A stretch of DNA of 64,000 bases, taken from the NCBI RefSeq assembly GCF_002261425.1, contig NZ_NEVJ01000001.1, forward strand, positions 682,001 to 746,000. Reading direction: 5' to 3'. Each line of letters starts with the position of its first letter. Positions within the stretch are counted from its first letter, which is position 1. This stretch comes from Bordetella genomosp. 9. GTDB lineage: Bacteria; Pseudomonadota; Gammaproteobacteria; Burkholderiales; Burkholderiaceae_B. Made by a program: the position numbers and the translations under genes. Below the pieces are notes generated by a model, which was not told the DNA's origin, did not search any database, and saw only the letters and a program-made list of their open reading frames with translations. Below, in pieces: positions 1 to 8,768 of the stretch.

Positions 1-275
1 TCGGTCAGGCCCGTCATGAACACGACGGGAACGTGGCCGGCGGTGGGATGGGCCTTGATGCGCCGGCAGGTCTCGAAGCCGTCCATGCCCGGCATGACCG
101 CGTCCAGCAGCACGATGTCCGGCACCACGAAGTCCAGCCGCTCCAGGGCGGAATGGCCGTCGGTGGCGACGATCACCATATAGCCGGCGTGGTCCAGCGC
201 CTCGGACAGCATCTTCAGGTTGTCCGGGGTGTCGTCCACGAGCAGGACCAGATTGTTAGCGGACGGCGGCGACAT
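1..275 (-). CDS. Response regulator receiver domain, C-terminal part beyond the left edge
   Basis: The visible N-terminal 91 codons encode a CheY-like receiver domain. The acidic pair is D14-D15 (in LLVDDTPDNL), the phospho-acceptor is D58 (in IVLLDAVMPGMDGFE), and the following T in VFMTGLT is the conserved switch Thr. The start ATG (273-275) lies inside the 3' end of the upstream hybrid kinase gene, overlapping it by 20 bases. The two are therefore very likely cotranscribed, and this protein is a plausible phosphotransfer partner of that kinase. Its output domain (DNA-binding, GGDEF, kinase or none) lies outside the window, so its role cannot be stated. Confidence 0.88.
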   Translation of the reverse strand, partial: MSPPSANNLVLLVDDTPDNLKMLSEALDHAGYMVIVATDGHSALERLDFVVPDIVLLDAVMPGMDGFETCRRIKAHPTAGHVPVVFMTGLT

Positions 276-3200
276 GGTGCTGTAGATGTTCCTTGAGCAA
301 GGCGTTGTACTCGGCCAGGCGGAAGTCCTGCGCCAGCGTGGCCAGGTGATCGATGAGGGGCGCCGTGTGCGGCGCGCGTGCGCGGATCTCGTCCAGGCGG
401 GCGAAGATGCCCTTGATATAGCCCATCGCGCCCAATTCCAGCAGCGATTCGGCATCCTCCCTATCCAGCGCCACGCCGCGCAGCGTCGCCATCGTGGGCT
501 GGGCCGCCGTCGCGAAGGGGCGCACGATCCACTCCAGCCGCAGGTGCAGGCCGATCTTGGCCAGCAGTTCTTCCAGCACGACCGGCTTGACCAGCCAGTC
601 GGTCAAGCCGCATTGCACGGCCTCTTTCGGATCCACGCCGTAGGCGTTCGCCGAGACGATGATGACCGGCACGCCCACGCCCTGGTCACGCAGTAGCCGG
701 CAGACCTCCCACCCGGCCAGGCCGGGCATGGAGACGTCCATCAGGATCAGCGCCGGCCGCAGCGTGTGCACGCAGGCCAGGCACTCCTGCCCGTTGCCCG
801 CTTCGAGGACGTCGAAACCCAGCGGCTCCAGCATGTCGCGCAGGATGCGGCGCTGCGAAGGCTGGTCGTCCACCACCAGCACCGCGCGGCGTTCGCCGGC
901 ATAGCCGACGATGGCGCCCGCCGGCCGCATATCGCTGCGCGGCGAGCGCACTTCCGGCAGGAACAGCTTGAGCGTGAAAGCGCTGCCGCGCCCGACCTCG
1001 CTGCGCACCGTCAGCTCGCCGCCCATGATGCCGGTCAGCATGCGGCAGATGGTCAGTCCCAGGCCCGTGCCGGTATCGGCCTGGTCGGCGGCCGCCCAGC
1101 TGCGTTCGAACGGCATGAAGATCCGCTCCAGGTCCTCCGGCGGGATGCCGGCGCCGCTGTCCTCGACCTCCATCTGCACCATGTCGGCGGCGTAGCGCAC
1201 GCGCAGCGCCACGTGGCCGACGCGGGTGAACTTGACCGCGTTGCTCATCAGATTGATCAGGATCTGCCGCAGCCGCTTTTCGTCGATGTGGACGATCTTC
1301 GGCAGGTTGGTGGCCACCTCGTAGTCGAAGCGCAGGCCCTTGAGCGCGGTCTGCGGCTGGAACATCTTGACGATCTGCTCCAGGAATTCCGGCAGGCGCA
1401 GCTCGGCGTTTTCCAGGCGCAGCTTGCCGGCCTCGATGCGGGCGATATCCAGCAGGCCGTCGATCAGCCCGATCAGGTGCTTGCCGCTGCGGTGGATGAC
1501 GTCGATGGCCTCGCGGCGGGCCGGGGGAATGGCGGCGTCGCGCTGCAGGATCTGCGCATAGCCCAGGATGCTGTTCAGGGGCGCGCGCAGTTCGTGGCTC
1601 ATGCCGCCCATGAAGCGGCTCTTGGCCAGATTGGCGGCCTCGGCGGCTTCCTTGGCCTTCTGCAGCTGGGCGTCGGTCTGGCGGTGGGCCTCGATCTCGT
1701 GCAGCAGCAGGTTGGTCTGGCGGTCCGACTCTTCCTGCGCGACCTGGCGGCTTTCGTTGGTCAGCACCAGCCACCATGCGGCCACGCCGCCCACCAGCAG
1801 CAGCGCGGCGAACAGCTTGAGAAAGGTAGCCCGCAGCACCGTGGTGTCGGCGCCGACCTGGCCGAAGGTCACGGCTTCCTGGTAATAGATCAGCGCCAGG
1901 ATGGCCGCGAACAGCCCGCCTATCATGCCGATCACCACCAGGTAATGCGCCAGGCGGTTATGGAACAGGGGCGTGGCGGCGCCCGGCAGGATGCGCCGCA
2001 GCGCCGCGCCCAGCTGGTCCTGCAGGCGCGCTTCCGTCTTGCAGCGGTCCTGGCAGCGCGCGTCCAGCGTGCAGCACAGGGAGCAGATGGCGCCGTTGTA
2101 GGCCGGGCAATGCGCCATGTCCTGCGCTTCGAAGGGCTTGGCGCAGATCACGCAGGTCAGGCCGGCGCCGTGGGCGCGCAGGTCCTGCGGCTGGCGGGCC
2201 AGGTAGTAGCGGCCGCGCGTCGCCCAGGCGATCGCCGGCGCGGCGATGAAAGCGGCCAGCAGGGTGATGAAGGGCGACAGCGCCTGCACGGTGGCGCCGG
2301 CCACCCCGCTATAGGCGGTAAAGGCGATCGCCATCGAGATCAGCATGCCGCCCACGCCCACGGGGTTGATGTCGTACAGATAGGCGCGCCGGAACTCGAT
2401 GCCGCGCGGGCTCAGCCCCAGGGGCTTGTTGATGACCAGGTCCGCCACCAGCGAGCCTATCCAGGCGATCGCCACGTGCGCGAACACGGCCAGCACGTGT
2501 TCGAGCGCATCGAACACCCCCATTTCCATCAGTCCGATGGCGATCAGTACGTTGAAGACCAGCCACACGACCCGGCCAGGATGGCTGTGCGTGATGCGAG
2601 CGAAAAAGTTCGACCACGCCAGCGAGCCGGCGTAGGCGTTCGTCACGTTGATCTTCACCTGCGAGATGACGACGAACAGCGTCATCGCCGCCAGTGCCAG
2701 CCCGGGATTGGAGAACACGTAGCCGAAGGCGTGCAGGTACATCTTCGTGGGGTCGGCGGCCTTGGCGGCGGGGATGCCATGTTCCAGCGCCAGCCAGGCC
2801 AGGAAGGCGCCGCCCAGCATCTTGGCCGCGCCAGGCACGATCCAGCCCGGGCCGGCGCAGAGCAGGGCGGTCCACCAGCGCACGCGGTTGGCGGGGGTCT
2901 TCTCCGGCAGGAAGCGCAGGAAATCGACCTGTTCGCCGATCTGCGTGATCAGCGACGCGGCCACCGCCGCCCCCGCGCCGAACATCAGCAGATCGAAGCC
3001 GCCGGGCCGCGCCAGGCCGGTGCCGGCGTGGCGGCCGGCGAAATCCATCAGCCCGCGCAGGGCGTCAGGATCCTTGTACAGGATGAACGCATAGGGCAGC
3101 ACCAGCAGCAGCAGCCACACCGGCTGCGTCCACGATTGCAGCCGGTTCACCAGCGTGATGCCGTAGGTGACCAAAGGGATGATCACGATGGCGCAGGCCA

Positions 3201-3666
3201 TATATCCCAGCCATAGCGGCAGGCCCGTGCAGACCTCGATGGCCAGCGCCATGATGGCGGCTTCCAGCGCGAAGAATATGAAAGTGAAGGACGCGTAGAT
3301 CAGCGACGTGATGGTCGAGCCGATATAGCCGAAGCCGGCGCCGCGCGTCAGCAGGTCCATGTCCAGCCCATGCCGCGCCGCGTAGTAAGCGATGGGCAGC
3401 CCGGTGAAGAAGACCAGCACGGCCACCGCCACGATGGCCCAGAAGGCATTGACGAAGCCGTAGTTCAGCGCCAGCGTGCCGCCGATGGCTTCCAGGGCCA
3501 GGAAGGACAGGGCGCCGATCGCCGTATTGGCGACGCGGAACTCCGACCATTTGCGAAACGACAGCGGCGTGAACCGCAGCGCGTAGTCTTCCAGGGTCTC
3601 GTTCGCCACCCAGGTGTTGTAGTCGCGCCGTATCTTGACGATGCGTTGAGGTGCGCCGGCATCCAC
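256..3666 (-). CDS. NCS1-type transporter fused to hybrid histidine kinase/receiver
   Basis: This is a 1136-residue membrane sensor. Residues about 20-490 form a complete NCS1 (purine/cytosine permease-like) transporter with around 12 hydrophobic segments. Residues 505-542 are a cysteine-rich linker (C505, C508, C520, C528, C531, C532, C538, C542), suggestive of a zinc or metal site. Two further membrane segments follow at about 573-595 and 615-637. A coiled region leads to the HisKA domain with H691 in MSHELRAPLNS and an HATPase with the G-box DTGTGLGL near 865. A receiver domain follows with D933/D934, acceptor D977 and K1027, then a 90-residue helical C-terminus of unclear type. It is divergent from the urea/amide transport operon and overlaps the downstream response regulator gene. 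I infer that it senses a nucleobase-, amide- or urea-like ligand, either by binding or by transport. Confidence 0.9.
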   Translation of the reverse strand: MDAGAPQRIVKIRRDYNTWVANETLEDYALRFTPLSFRKWSEFRVANTAIGALSFLALEAIGGTLALNYGFVNAFWAIVAVAVLVFFTGLPIAYYAARHGLDMDLLTRGAGFGYIGSTITSLIYASFTFIFFALEAAIMALAIEVCTGLPLWLGYMACAIVIIPLVTYGITLVNRLQSWTQPVWLLLLVLPYAFILYKDPDALRGLMDFAGRHAGTGLARPGGFDLLMFGAGAAVAASLITQIGEQVDFLRFLPEKTPANRVRWWTALLCAGPGWIVPGAAKMLGGAFLAWLALEHGIPAAKAADPTKMYLHAFGYVFSNPGLALAAMTLFVVISQVKINVTNAYAGSLAWSNFFARITHSHPGRVVWLVFNVLIAIGLMEMGVFDALEHVLAVFAHVAIAWIGSLVADLVINKPLGLSPRGIEFRRAYLYDINPVGVGGMLISMAIAFTAYSGVAGATVQALSPFITLLAAFIAAPAIAWATRGRYYLARQPQDLRAHGAGLTCVICAKPFEAQDMAHCPAYNGAICSLCCTLDARCQDRCKTEARLQDQLGAALRRILPGAATPLFHNRLAHYLVVIGMIGGLFAAILALIYYQEAVTFGQVGADTTVLRATFLKLFAALLLVGGVAAWWLVLTNESRQVAQEESDRQTNLLLHEIEAHRQTDAQLQKAKEAAEAANLAKSRFMGGMSHELRAPLNSILGYAQILQRDAAIPPARREAIDVIHRSGKHLIGLIDGLLDIARIEAGKLRLENAELRLPEFLEQIVKMFQPQTALKGLRFDYEVATNLPKIVHIDEKRLRQILINLMSNAVKFTRVGHVALRVRYAADMVQMEVEDSGAGIPPEDLERIFMPFERSWAAADQADTGTGLGLTICRMLTGIMGGELTVRSEVGRGSAFTLKLFLPEVRSPRSDMRPAGAIVGYAGERRAVLVVDDQPSQRRILRDMLEPLGFDVLEAGNGQECLACVHTLRPALILMDVSMPGLAGWEVCRLLRDQGVGVPVIIVSANAYGVDPKEAVQCGLTDWLVKPVVLEELLAKIGLHLRLEWIVRPFATAAQPTMATLRGVALDREDAESLLELGAMGYIKGIFARLDEIRARAPHTAPLIDHLATLAQDFRLAEYNALLKEHLQHHVAAVR

Positions 3667-3679
3667 GCTTGAAGTCTCC

Positions 3680-3703
3680 GGTATGCGTCAATTGACGTAT
3701 GCC
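3680..3703. promoter_or_regulatory. Imperfect 24-bp palindrome, putative operator
   Basis: An inverted repeat centred on CAATTG has 10 of 12 arm positions complementary. It lies in the divergent region between the hybrid kinase gene and urtA. Its right part, GTCAATTGACGTATG (3687-3701), recurs with 13/15 identity at 3739-3753. The arrangement suggests a dimeric regulator controlling one or both divergent operons. The binding protein is unknown; the receiver protein at the left edge is one candidate. Confidence 0.5.
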
Positions 3704-3738
3704 GTGTTTGTACCCGCTGGGCAGGTAACAGCCACTAC

Positions 3739-3753
3739 GTCAATCAACGTATG
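3739..3753. promoter_or_regulatory. Second copy of GTCAAT-ACGTATG motif
   Basis: GTCAATCAACGTATG matches the right part of the palindrome at 3680-3703 at 13 of 15 positions, in the same orientation. It begins exactly 52 bases further on, close to five helical turns. It is 116 bases upstream of the urtA start. Two same-face copies are what cooperative binding by a transcription factor would need. Confidence 0.45.
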
Positions 3754-3868
3754 TTGCACTGCGACACGGGCTCCTAGTATCGCATCGAACCCCCGGATTG
3801 CGGCAGCGCAAGATAGCGTTCGCGGCATCGGGTTTCCCCTGAAGCGATCCATCCGCAAGGAGCATCCG

Positions 3869-5131
3869 ATGTCCCGCAAACCCCCATACGAACAAGACCT
3901 TGCGTCGCCCTCGCGGCGCCGCGCGGCGCTGGCGCTGGCCGCGCTGCCGCTGATCGGCATTCCCGCGCTCGGCCGCGCCGCGGGGCCGGCGACGTCCGCC
4001 GTCAACACCACGGGACTGGCCATTACCGACACGGAAGTGACGGTGGGGCAATTGCATTCGGCCACCGGCACCATGGCCATCAGCGAAACGGGCTCCATCC
4101 AGGCCGAGCGCCTGGCCATCGAGCAGATCAACGCCATGGGCGGCATACTGGGCCGGCAGATCAAGATCATCCAGGAAGACGGCGCCTCCGACTGGCCGAC
4201 CTTCGCGGAGAAAGCCCGCAAACTGCTGGTCAGCGACAAGGTGGCCACGGTATTCGGCTGCTGGACGTCCGCTTCGCGCAAGGCCGTACTGCCGGTCTTC
4301 GAAAAGGAAAACGGCCTGCTGTACTACCCCACCTTCTACGAAGGCCTGGAACAGTCCAAGAACGTGTTCTACACCGGCCAGGAGGCCACGCAGCAGATCC
4401 TGGCGAGCCTGAACTGGCTGGCCAAGGAAAAGAAGGCCAAGAGCTTCTACCTGGTCGGCTCCGACTACATCTGGCCGCGCACGTCCAACAAGATCGCCCG
4501 CAAGCACATCGAGAACGTGCTGAAGGGCGAAGTGGTGGGCGAGGAATATTACCCGCTGGGCCACACCCAGTTCGGTTCGCTGATCAACAAGATCAAGCTG
4601 AAGAAGCCCGACGTCGTCTTCGCCGACGTGGTGGGCGGCAGCAACGTGTCCTTCTACAAGCAGCTCAAGGCCGCGGGCGTCACGTCGCAGAAGCAGAAGC
4701 TGCTGACCATTTCCGTGACCGAGGACGAACTGCTCGGTATCGGCGGTGAAAACGCCGAAGGCTTCTGGTCGTGCATGAAGTATTTCCAAAGCCTGACCAA
4801 CGAGAACAACAAGAAGTTCGTCGCCGCCTTCAAGGCCAAGTACGGACCCAACGCCGTGATCGGCGACGTGACGCAGGCGGCGTATCTGGGCCCCTGGCTG
4901 TGGAAGATGGCCGTGGAAAAGGCGCAGAGCTTCGACGTCGACAAGGTGGTGGCCGCCTCGCCCAACCTGGAGTTCAAGCAGGCGCCGGAAGGCTACGTCA
5001 AGGTCGATCCCAACCATCACCTGTGGAGCCGTACCCGCGTGGGGCAGATCCGCAAGGACGGCCAGTTCGACGTGGTGTACGAGACGCCCGACCTGATCAA
5101 GCCGGATCCCTTTCCCGAGGGCTATCAATAA
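3869..5131 (+). CDS. urtA: Urea/short-chain-amide ABC transporter substrate-binding protein
   Basis: This is a 420-residue periplasmic binding protein of the UrtA/FmdD family (type I fold, Leu/Ile/Val-binding relatives). The N-terminus carries an RRR motif at 16-18 followed by a hydrophobic stretch and a cleavage region near residue 38, so Tat export is plausible. The start at 3869 is chosen because AAGGAG sits 7 bases upstream and the signal sequence begins there; an in-frame upstream extension to 3683 would run through the operator region. It heads urtABCDE-fmdAB. Linkage to formamidase instead of urease suggests formamide or other short amides as substrates, with urea possible. Confidence 0.92.
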   Translation: MSRKPPYEQDLASPSRRRAALALAALPLIGIPALGRAAGPATSAVNTTGLAITDTEVTVGQLHSATGTMAISETGSIQAERLAIEQINAMGGILGRQIKIIQEDGASDWPTFAEKARKLLVSDKVATVFGCWTSASRKAVLPVFEKENGLLYYPTFYEGLEQSKNVFYTGQEATQQILASLNWLAKEKKAKSFYLVGSDYIWPRTSNKIARKHIENVLKGEVVGEEYYPLGHTQFGSLINKIKLKKPDVVFADVVGGSNVSFYKQLKAAGVTSQKQKLLTISVTEDELLGIGGENAEGFWSCMKYFQSLTNENNKKFVAAFKAKYGPNAVIGDVTQAAYLGPWLWKMAVEKAQSFDVDKVVAASPNLEFKQAPEGYVKVDPNHHLWSRTRVGQIRKDGQFDVVYETPDLIKPDPFPEGYQ

Positions 5132-5169
5132 GCAGCCTTCTTCCCCTTCAACTTGAACAGGTCCAGGCC

Positions 5170-6087
5170 ATGGAATCCTTTTCCGATCTAGGCGCGATCC
5201 TTTTGATGCAGGGCTTCAATGGCCTGTCCGTGTTCAGTGTCCTCCTTCTGATGGCCTTGGGGCTGGCCATCATTTTCGGGCAGATGGGCGTCATCAACAT
5301 GGCGCACGGCGAGTTCCTGGCGGTGGGCGCCTACACCACCTACCTGTTCTCGGAACTGACCCAGCAATACGCGCCCGGCGCCATGCCGTATTACTTCTTC
5401 GTGGCGATCGCCGCCGCCTTCGTGGCGACGTTCGCGCTGGGCTGGCTGGTGGAATGGCTGATGATCCGCCATCTGTACCGCCGGCCGCTGGATACGCTGC
5501 TGGCGACCTGGGGCCTGTCGCTGGTGATGCAGCAGGCGCTGCGGTCCGTCTTCGGCCCGCGCGAAGTCAGTCCGACCCTGCCGGACTGGCTGATGGGGTC
5601 GGTGCAGCCGCTGGCCGGCGTCGACATCCCGATCAACGGCCTGGTGGTGATGTCCATCACTGTGATCCTGACCGTGGCCCTGCTGTTCGCGCTGTTCCGC
5701 TCCAGCTGGGGTTTGCACGTGCGCGCCACGGTGCAGAACCGGGTGATGAGCGGCGCGGTGGGCATCGATACCAAGAAGGTCGATCGCATGACGTTCGCGC
5801 TGGGGTGCGGCATCGCGGGCATCGCCGGCGCGGCCTTCACCACCATCGGTTCGACCGGGCCGACCAGCGGATCGCTCTACATCGTCGACACCTTCCTGAC
5901 GGTGGTCTTCGGCGGCGCCGCCAGCCTCTACGGCACCATCGCCTCGGCGTTCGTGATCGCGCAGACGCAGTCGGTGTCGGAGTTCTTCCTGACGGGCTCC
6001 ATGGCGAAGGTACTGACCTTGTCGGCCGTGGTCATCATCCTGATGCTGCGTCCGCAGGGCCTGTTCACGATCAAGGTACGCAAGTAG
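5170..6087 (+). CDS. urtB: Urea/amide ABC transporter permease UrtB
   Basis: This 305-residue inner-membrane permease belongs to the LivH/UrtB family, with about eight hydrophobic segments. The characteristic segment GQMGVINMAHGEFLAVGAY lies around residues 37-55. The start at 5170 gives the normal family length; a usable Shine-Dalgarno is weak, so a slightly different start is possible. It lies 38 bases after urtA and 18 before urtC, and should form the translocation pore with UrtC. Confidence 0.92.
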   Translation: MESFSDLGAILLMQGFNGLSVFSVLLLMALGLAIIFGQMGVINMAHGEFLAVGAYTTYLFSELTQQYAPGAMPYYFFVAIAAAFVATFALGWLVEWLMIRHLYRRPLDTLLATWGLSLVMQQALRSVFGPREVSPTLPDWLMGSVQPLAGVDIPINGLVVMSITVILTVALLFALFRSSWGLHVRATVQNRVMSGAVGIDTKKVDRMTFALGCGIAGIAGAAFTTIGSTGPTSGSLYIVDTFLTVVFGGAASLYGTIASAFVIAQTQSVSEFFLTGSMAKVLTLSAVVIILMLRPQGLFTIKVRK

Positions 6088-6105
6088 GCCGCCGGGAGAT
6101 CGAAC

Positions 6106-7269
6106 GTGAAACTCATCTACAAGAATGTATTGGGCGGGCGCCAGGGCCTGGTGGGCCTGGCGGTCCTGGCGGCGCTGATCTTCATCGTGTTTCCGCTGGC
6201 GCTGGATGGCTTCCGCCTGAACCTGGTGGGCAAATACCTGACCTATGCCTTCGTGGCGCTGGGCCTGGTGCTGTGCTGGGGCTACGGCGGCATCCTGAGC
6301 CTGGGGCAGGGGGTGTTCTTCGGCATCGGCGGCTATTGCATGGCGATGTTCCTGAAGCTGGAGGCGTCCACGGTGGAAGCCACCAAGATCCAGTCGACGC
6401 CGGGCATCCCCGACTTCATGGACTGGAACCAGATCACGGCGCTGCCCTGGTTCTGGGTTCCCTTCAAGAGTTTCCTGTTCACCGTGTTCGCGGTGCCCAT
6501 CGTGCCGGCGCTGCTGGCATTGATCATCGGCGTGGCGATGTTCAAGCGCCGCGTCGGCGACACCTACTTCGCCATCGTCACCCAGGCCATCGCGCTGATC
6601 CTGTCGGTGCTGATCATCGGCCAGCAGGGGCTGACCGGCGGCGTGAACGGCATCACCGACCTGAAGACGCTGCTGGGCTGGGACATCCGCACCGATTCGG
6701 CGCGCGTGATCCTGTATTTCGTCAACGGCGTCCTGCTGTTCGCCTGCCTGCTGTTCGCCCGTTTCCTGCTGTCGTCCAAGCTGGGCAAGCTGCTGATGGC
6801 CATGCGCGACAAGGAAGAGCGGGTGCGGTTTTCCGGTTATGACGTGGCCGGGTTCAAGGTTTTCGTGTTCTGCGTGGCGGCGGTCTTTTCCGCCATCGGC
6901 GGCGCGATGTTCACCTTGCAGGTGGGCTTCATGTCGCCGTCCTTCGTCGGCATCGTGCCATCGATCGAGATGGTGATCTTCGCCGCGGTCGGCGGCCGGC
7001 TGTCGCTGCTGGGCGCGGTCTACGGCACGCTGCTGGTGAACTTCGGCAAGAGCTATTTTTCCGAAAGTTTCCCGCAACTGTGGCTGTTCCTGATGGGCGG
7101 CCTGTTCATCGCCGTGGTCATGGCCTTCCCCAATGGCCTGGCCGGCCTCTATACCCGGTACGTGCAGCCCCGCCTGGGCCGCCGAGAACGCGCCGCGGCG
7201 CCGCGGGCAACACCGGCCGTAGCCAGTCCGGCCGCGCCTGAAGCCGCATCGCCCACGGAGGCCGCATGA
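6106..7269 (+). CDS. urtC: Urea/amide ABC transporter permease UrtC
   Basis: This 387-residue LivM/UrtC-family permease has about ten membrane segments. The segment containing WGYGGILSLGQGVFFGIGGY is typical of the family. The last 25 or so residues are an Ala/Pro/Glu-rich tail that looks disordered. Its TGA overlaps the urtD start (ATGA), so the two are translationally coupled. It is the second half of the pore with UrtB. Confidence 0.93.
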   Translation: MKLIYKNVLGGRQGLVGLAVLAALIFIVFPLALDGFRLNLVGKYLTYAFVALGLVLCWGYGGILSLGQGVFFGIGGYCMAMFLKLEASTVEATKIQSTPGIPDFMDWNQITALPWFWVPFKSFLFTVFAVPIVPALLALIIGVAMFKRRVGDTYFAIVTQAIALILSVLIIGQQGLTGGVNGITDLKTLLGWDIRTDSARVILYFVNGVLLFACLLFARFLLSSKLGKLLMAMRDKEERVRFSGYDVAGFKVFVFCVAAVFSAIGGAMFTLQVGFMSPSFVGIVPSIEMVIFAAVGGRLSLLGAVYGTLLVNFGKSYFSESFPQLWLFLMGGLFIAVVMAFPNGLAGLYTRYVQPRLGRRERAAAPRATPAVASPAAPEAASPTEAA

Positions 7270-8039
7270 ATCCGCCGCTGATGAATGTCCGCCCCGCCGG
7301 CGCGCAGGAGTTCGCGCTCTACGTCGAAGGCCTGACCGTTTCCTTCAACGGCTTCGTCGCCGTCAACGACCTGAACCTGTACGTGGACAAGGGCGAGCTG
7401 CGCGTGGTCATCGGGCCCAACGGCGCGGGCAAGACCACGGTGCTGGACCTGATCTGCGGCCGCACCAAGGCGACGTCCGGCTCGATCCGTTTCAAGGACA
7501 CCGAGCTGACGCGCATGGCCGAACACGAGATCGTGCGCGCCGGCGTGGGCCGCAAGTTCCAGACGCCGTCCATCTACGAGACCCTGACCGTGCGGGAAAA
7601 CCTGGAAGTGTCCTTCCCGCGCGGCCGCAGCGTGTTCGGCGCGCTGGCCTTCCGCCGCACGGCCGACGTGATCGAGCGCGTGGAGCAGGTGGCGGAGGAC
7701 ATCTTCCTGGCCGACATGCTGGAGAAATCCGCCGAGCTGCTGTCACACGGGCAGAAACAATGGCTGGAGATCGGCATGCTGCTGATGCAGGAGCCCGAGC
7801 TGATGATGCTGGACGAACCGGTGGCCGGCATGAGCGTGTCCGAACGCGAAAAGACCGCCGAATTGCTGAACCGCATCAGCAAGGACCGCTCCATGATCGT
7901 CATCGAGCACGACATGGAGTTCGTGAAGAACATCGCCCACAAGGTGACCGTGCTGCACCAGGGCAAGGTGCTGGCGGAAGGGCCGATGGACAAGGTGCAG
8001 TCGGATCCGCGCGTCATCGAAGTCTATCTGGGTCACTGA
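7266..8039 (+). CDS. urtD: Urea/amide ABC transporter ATP-binding protein UrtD
   Basis: This 257-residue LivG-type ATPase has Walker A GPNGAGKT at 50-57, a signature of the form LSHGQKQWLEIG (Ser-His-Gly-Gln instead of SGGQ, typical of UrtD), Walker B LMMLDEP and the switch His in VIEHDMEF. It overlaps urtC by four bases and is followed by urtE after 18 bases. It energises the UrtBC pore together with UrtE. Confidence 0.93.
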   Translation: MNPPLMNVRPAGAQEFALYVEGLTVSFNGFVAVNDLNLYVDKGELRVVIGPNGAGKTTVLDLICGRTKATSGSIRFKDTELTRMAEHEIVRAGVGRKFQTPSIYETLTVRENLEVSFPRGRSVFGALAFRRTADVIERVEQVAEDIFLADMLEKSAELLSHGQKQWLEIGMLLMQEPELMMLDEPVAGMSVSEREKTAELLNRISKDRSMIVIEHDMEFVKNIAHKVTVLHQGKVLAEGPMDKVQSDPRVIEVYLGH

Positions 8040-8057
8040 CCGTTCTGGAGAACCCGC

Positions 8058-8750
8058 ATGTTCAATGTTTCCGGCCTGGTGTCCGGCTACGGCCAAAGCC
8101 GCGTGATCCATGGCGTGGACCTGAGCGTCGCCAAGGGCGAGATCGTGGCGATCATGGGCCGCAATGGGATGGGCAAGACCACGCTGTTCAAGACCATGAT
8201 GGGGGTGTTGCCGTCGATGCAGGGCAAGGTGGACGTCGATGGCAGGGACATCACCGCCATGGAAAGCTTCCAGCGCGTGCGCAACGGCGTCGCCTACGTA
8301 CCGCAGGGCCGCATGATTTTTCCCACGCTCACGGTGGAGGAAAACATCCGTACCGGGCTGCCGGGCCGGGCGCTGCGCGATCCGATTCCGGACGACGTCT
8401 TCGCGCTGTTCCCGGTGCTGCATGAAATGCGCCGCCGCCGCGGCGGCGATCTTTCCGGCGGCCAGCAGCAACAGCTGGCGATCGCGCGGGCCCTGGTCAC
8501 CGGGCCCAAGGTGCTGATGCTGGACGAGCCCACCGAAGGCATACAGCCGTCCATCATCAAGGACATCGCCCGCACGTTGCTGGAGATCCGCAAGCTCAAG
8601 GACCTGGCCATCATCGTGTCCGAGCAGGTGCTCAGCTTCACCATGCAGATCGCCGACCGCCTGATCGTCATCGACAAGGGCCGTTTCGTGCATGAAGACG
8701 TGCGCGACCAGGTCGACGAGCAGACCATCAGCCGCTATTTGTCCGTGTAG
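8058..8750 (+). CDS. urtE: Urea/amide ABC transporter ATP-binding protein UrtE
   Basis: This 230-residue LivF-type ATPase has Walker A GRNGMGKT at 34-41, signature LSGGQQQQLAIARAL, Walker B VLMLDEP, and a Q (SEQVL) in place of the usual switch His, as is common in UrtE and LivF. A GGAG box precedes the ATG. It completes the five-gene transporter and lies directly before fmdA. Confidence 0.92.
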   Translation: MFNVSGLVSGYGQSRVIHGVDLSVAKGEIVAIMGRNGMGKTTLFKTMMGVLPSMQGKVDVDGRDITAMESFQRVRNGVAYVPQGRMIFPTLTVEENIRTGLPGRALRDPIPDDVFALFPVLHEMRRRRGGDLSGGQQQQLAIARALVTGPKVLMLDEPTEGIQPSIIKDIARTLLEIRKLKDLAIIVSEQVLSFTMQIADRLIVIDKGRFVHEDVRDQVDEQTISRYLSV

Positions 8751-8768
8751 AACCCAAAGGAGCAAGCC

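Noticed and set aside
766..3216. Plus-strand open frame of over 800 codons
   Set aside because: It lies antisense to the hybrid kinase gene; its product is His/Gln/Arg-rich and featureless, as expected from the high-GC complement.
3683..3868. N-terminal extension of urtA
   Set aside because: It would place the putative operator region inside the gene and bury the signal sequence; the ATG at 3869 has a good ribosome site.
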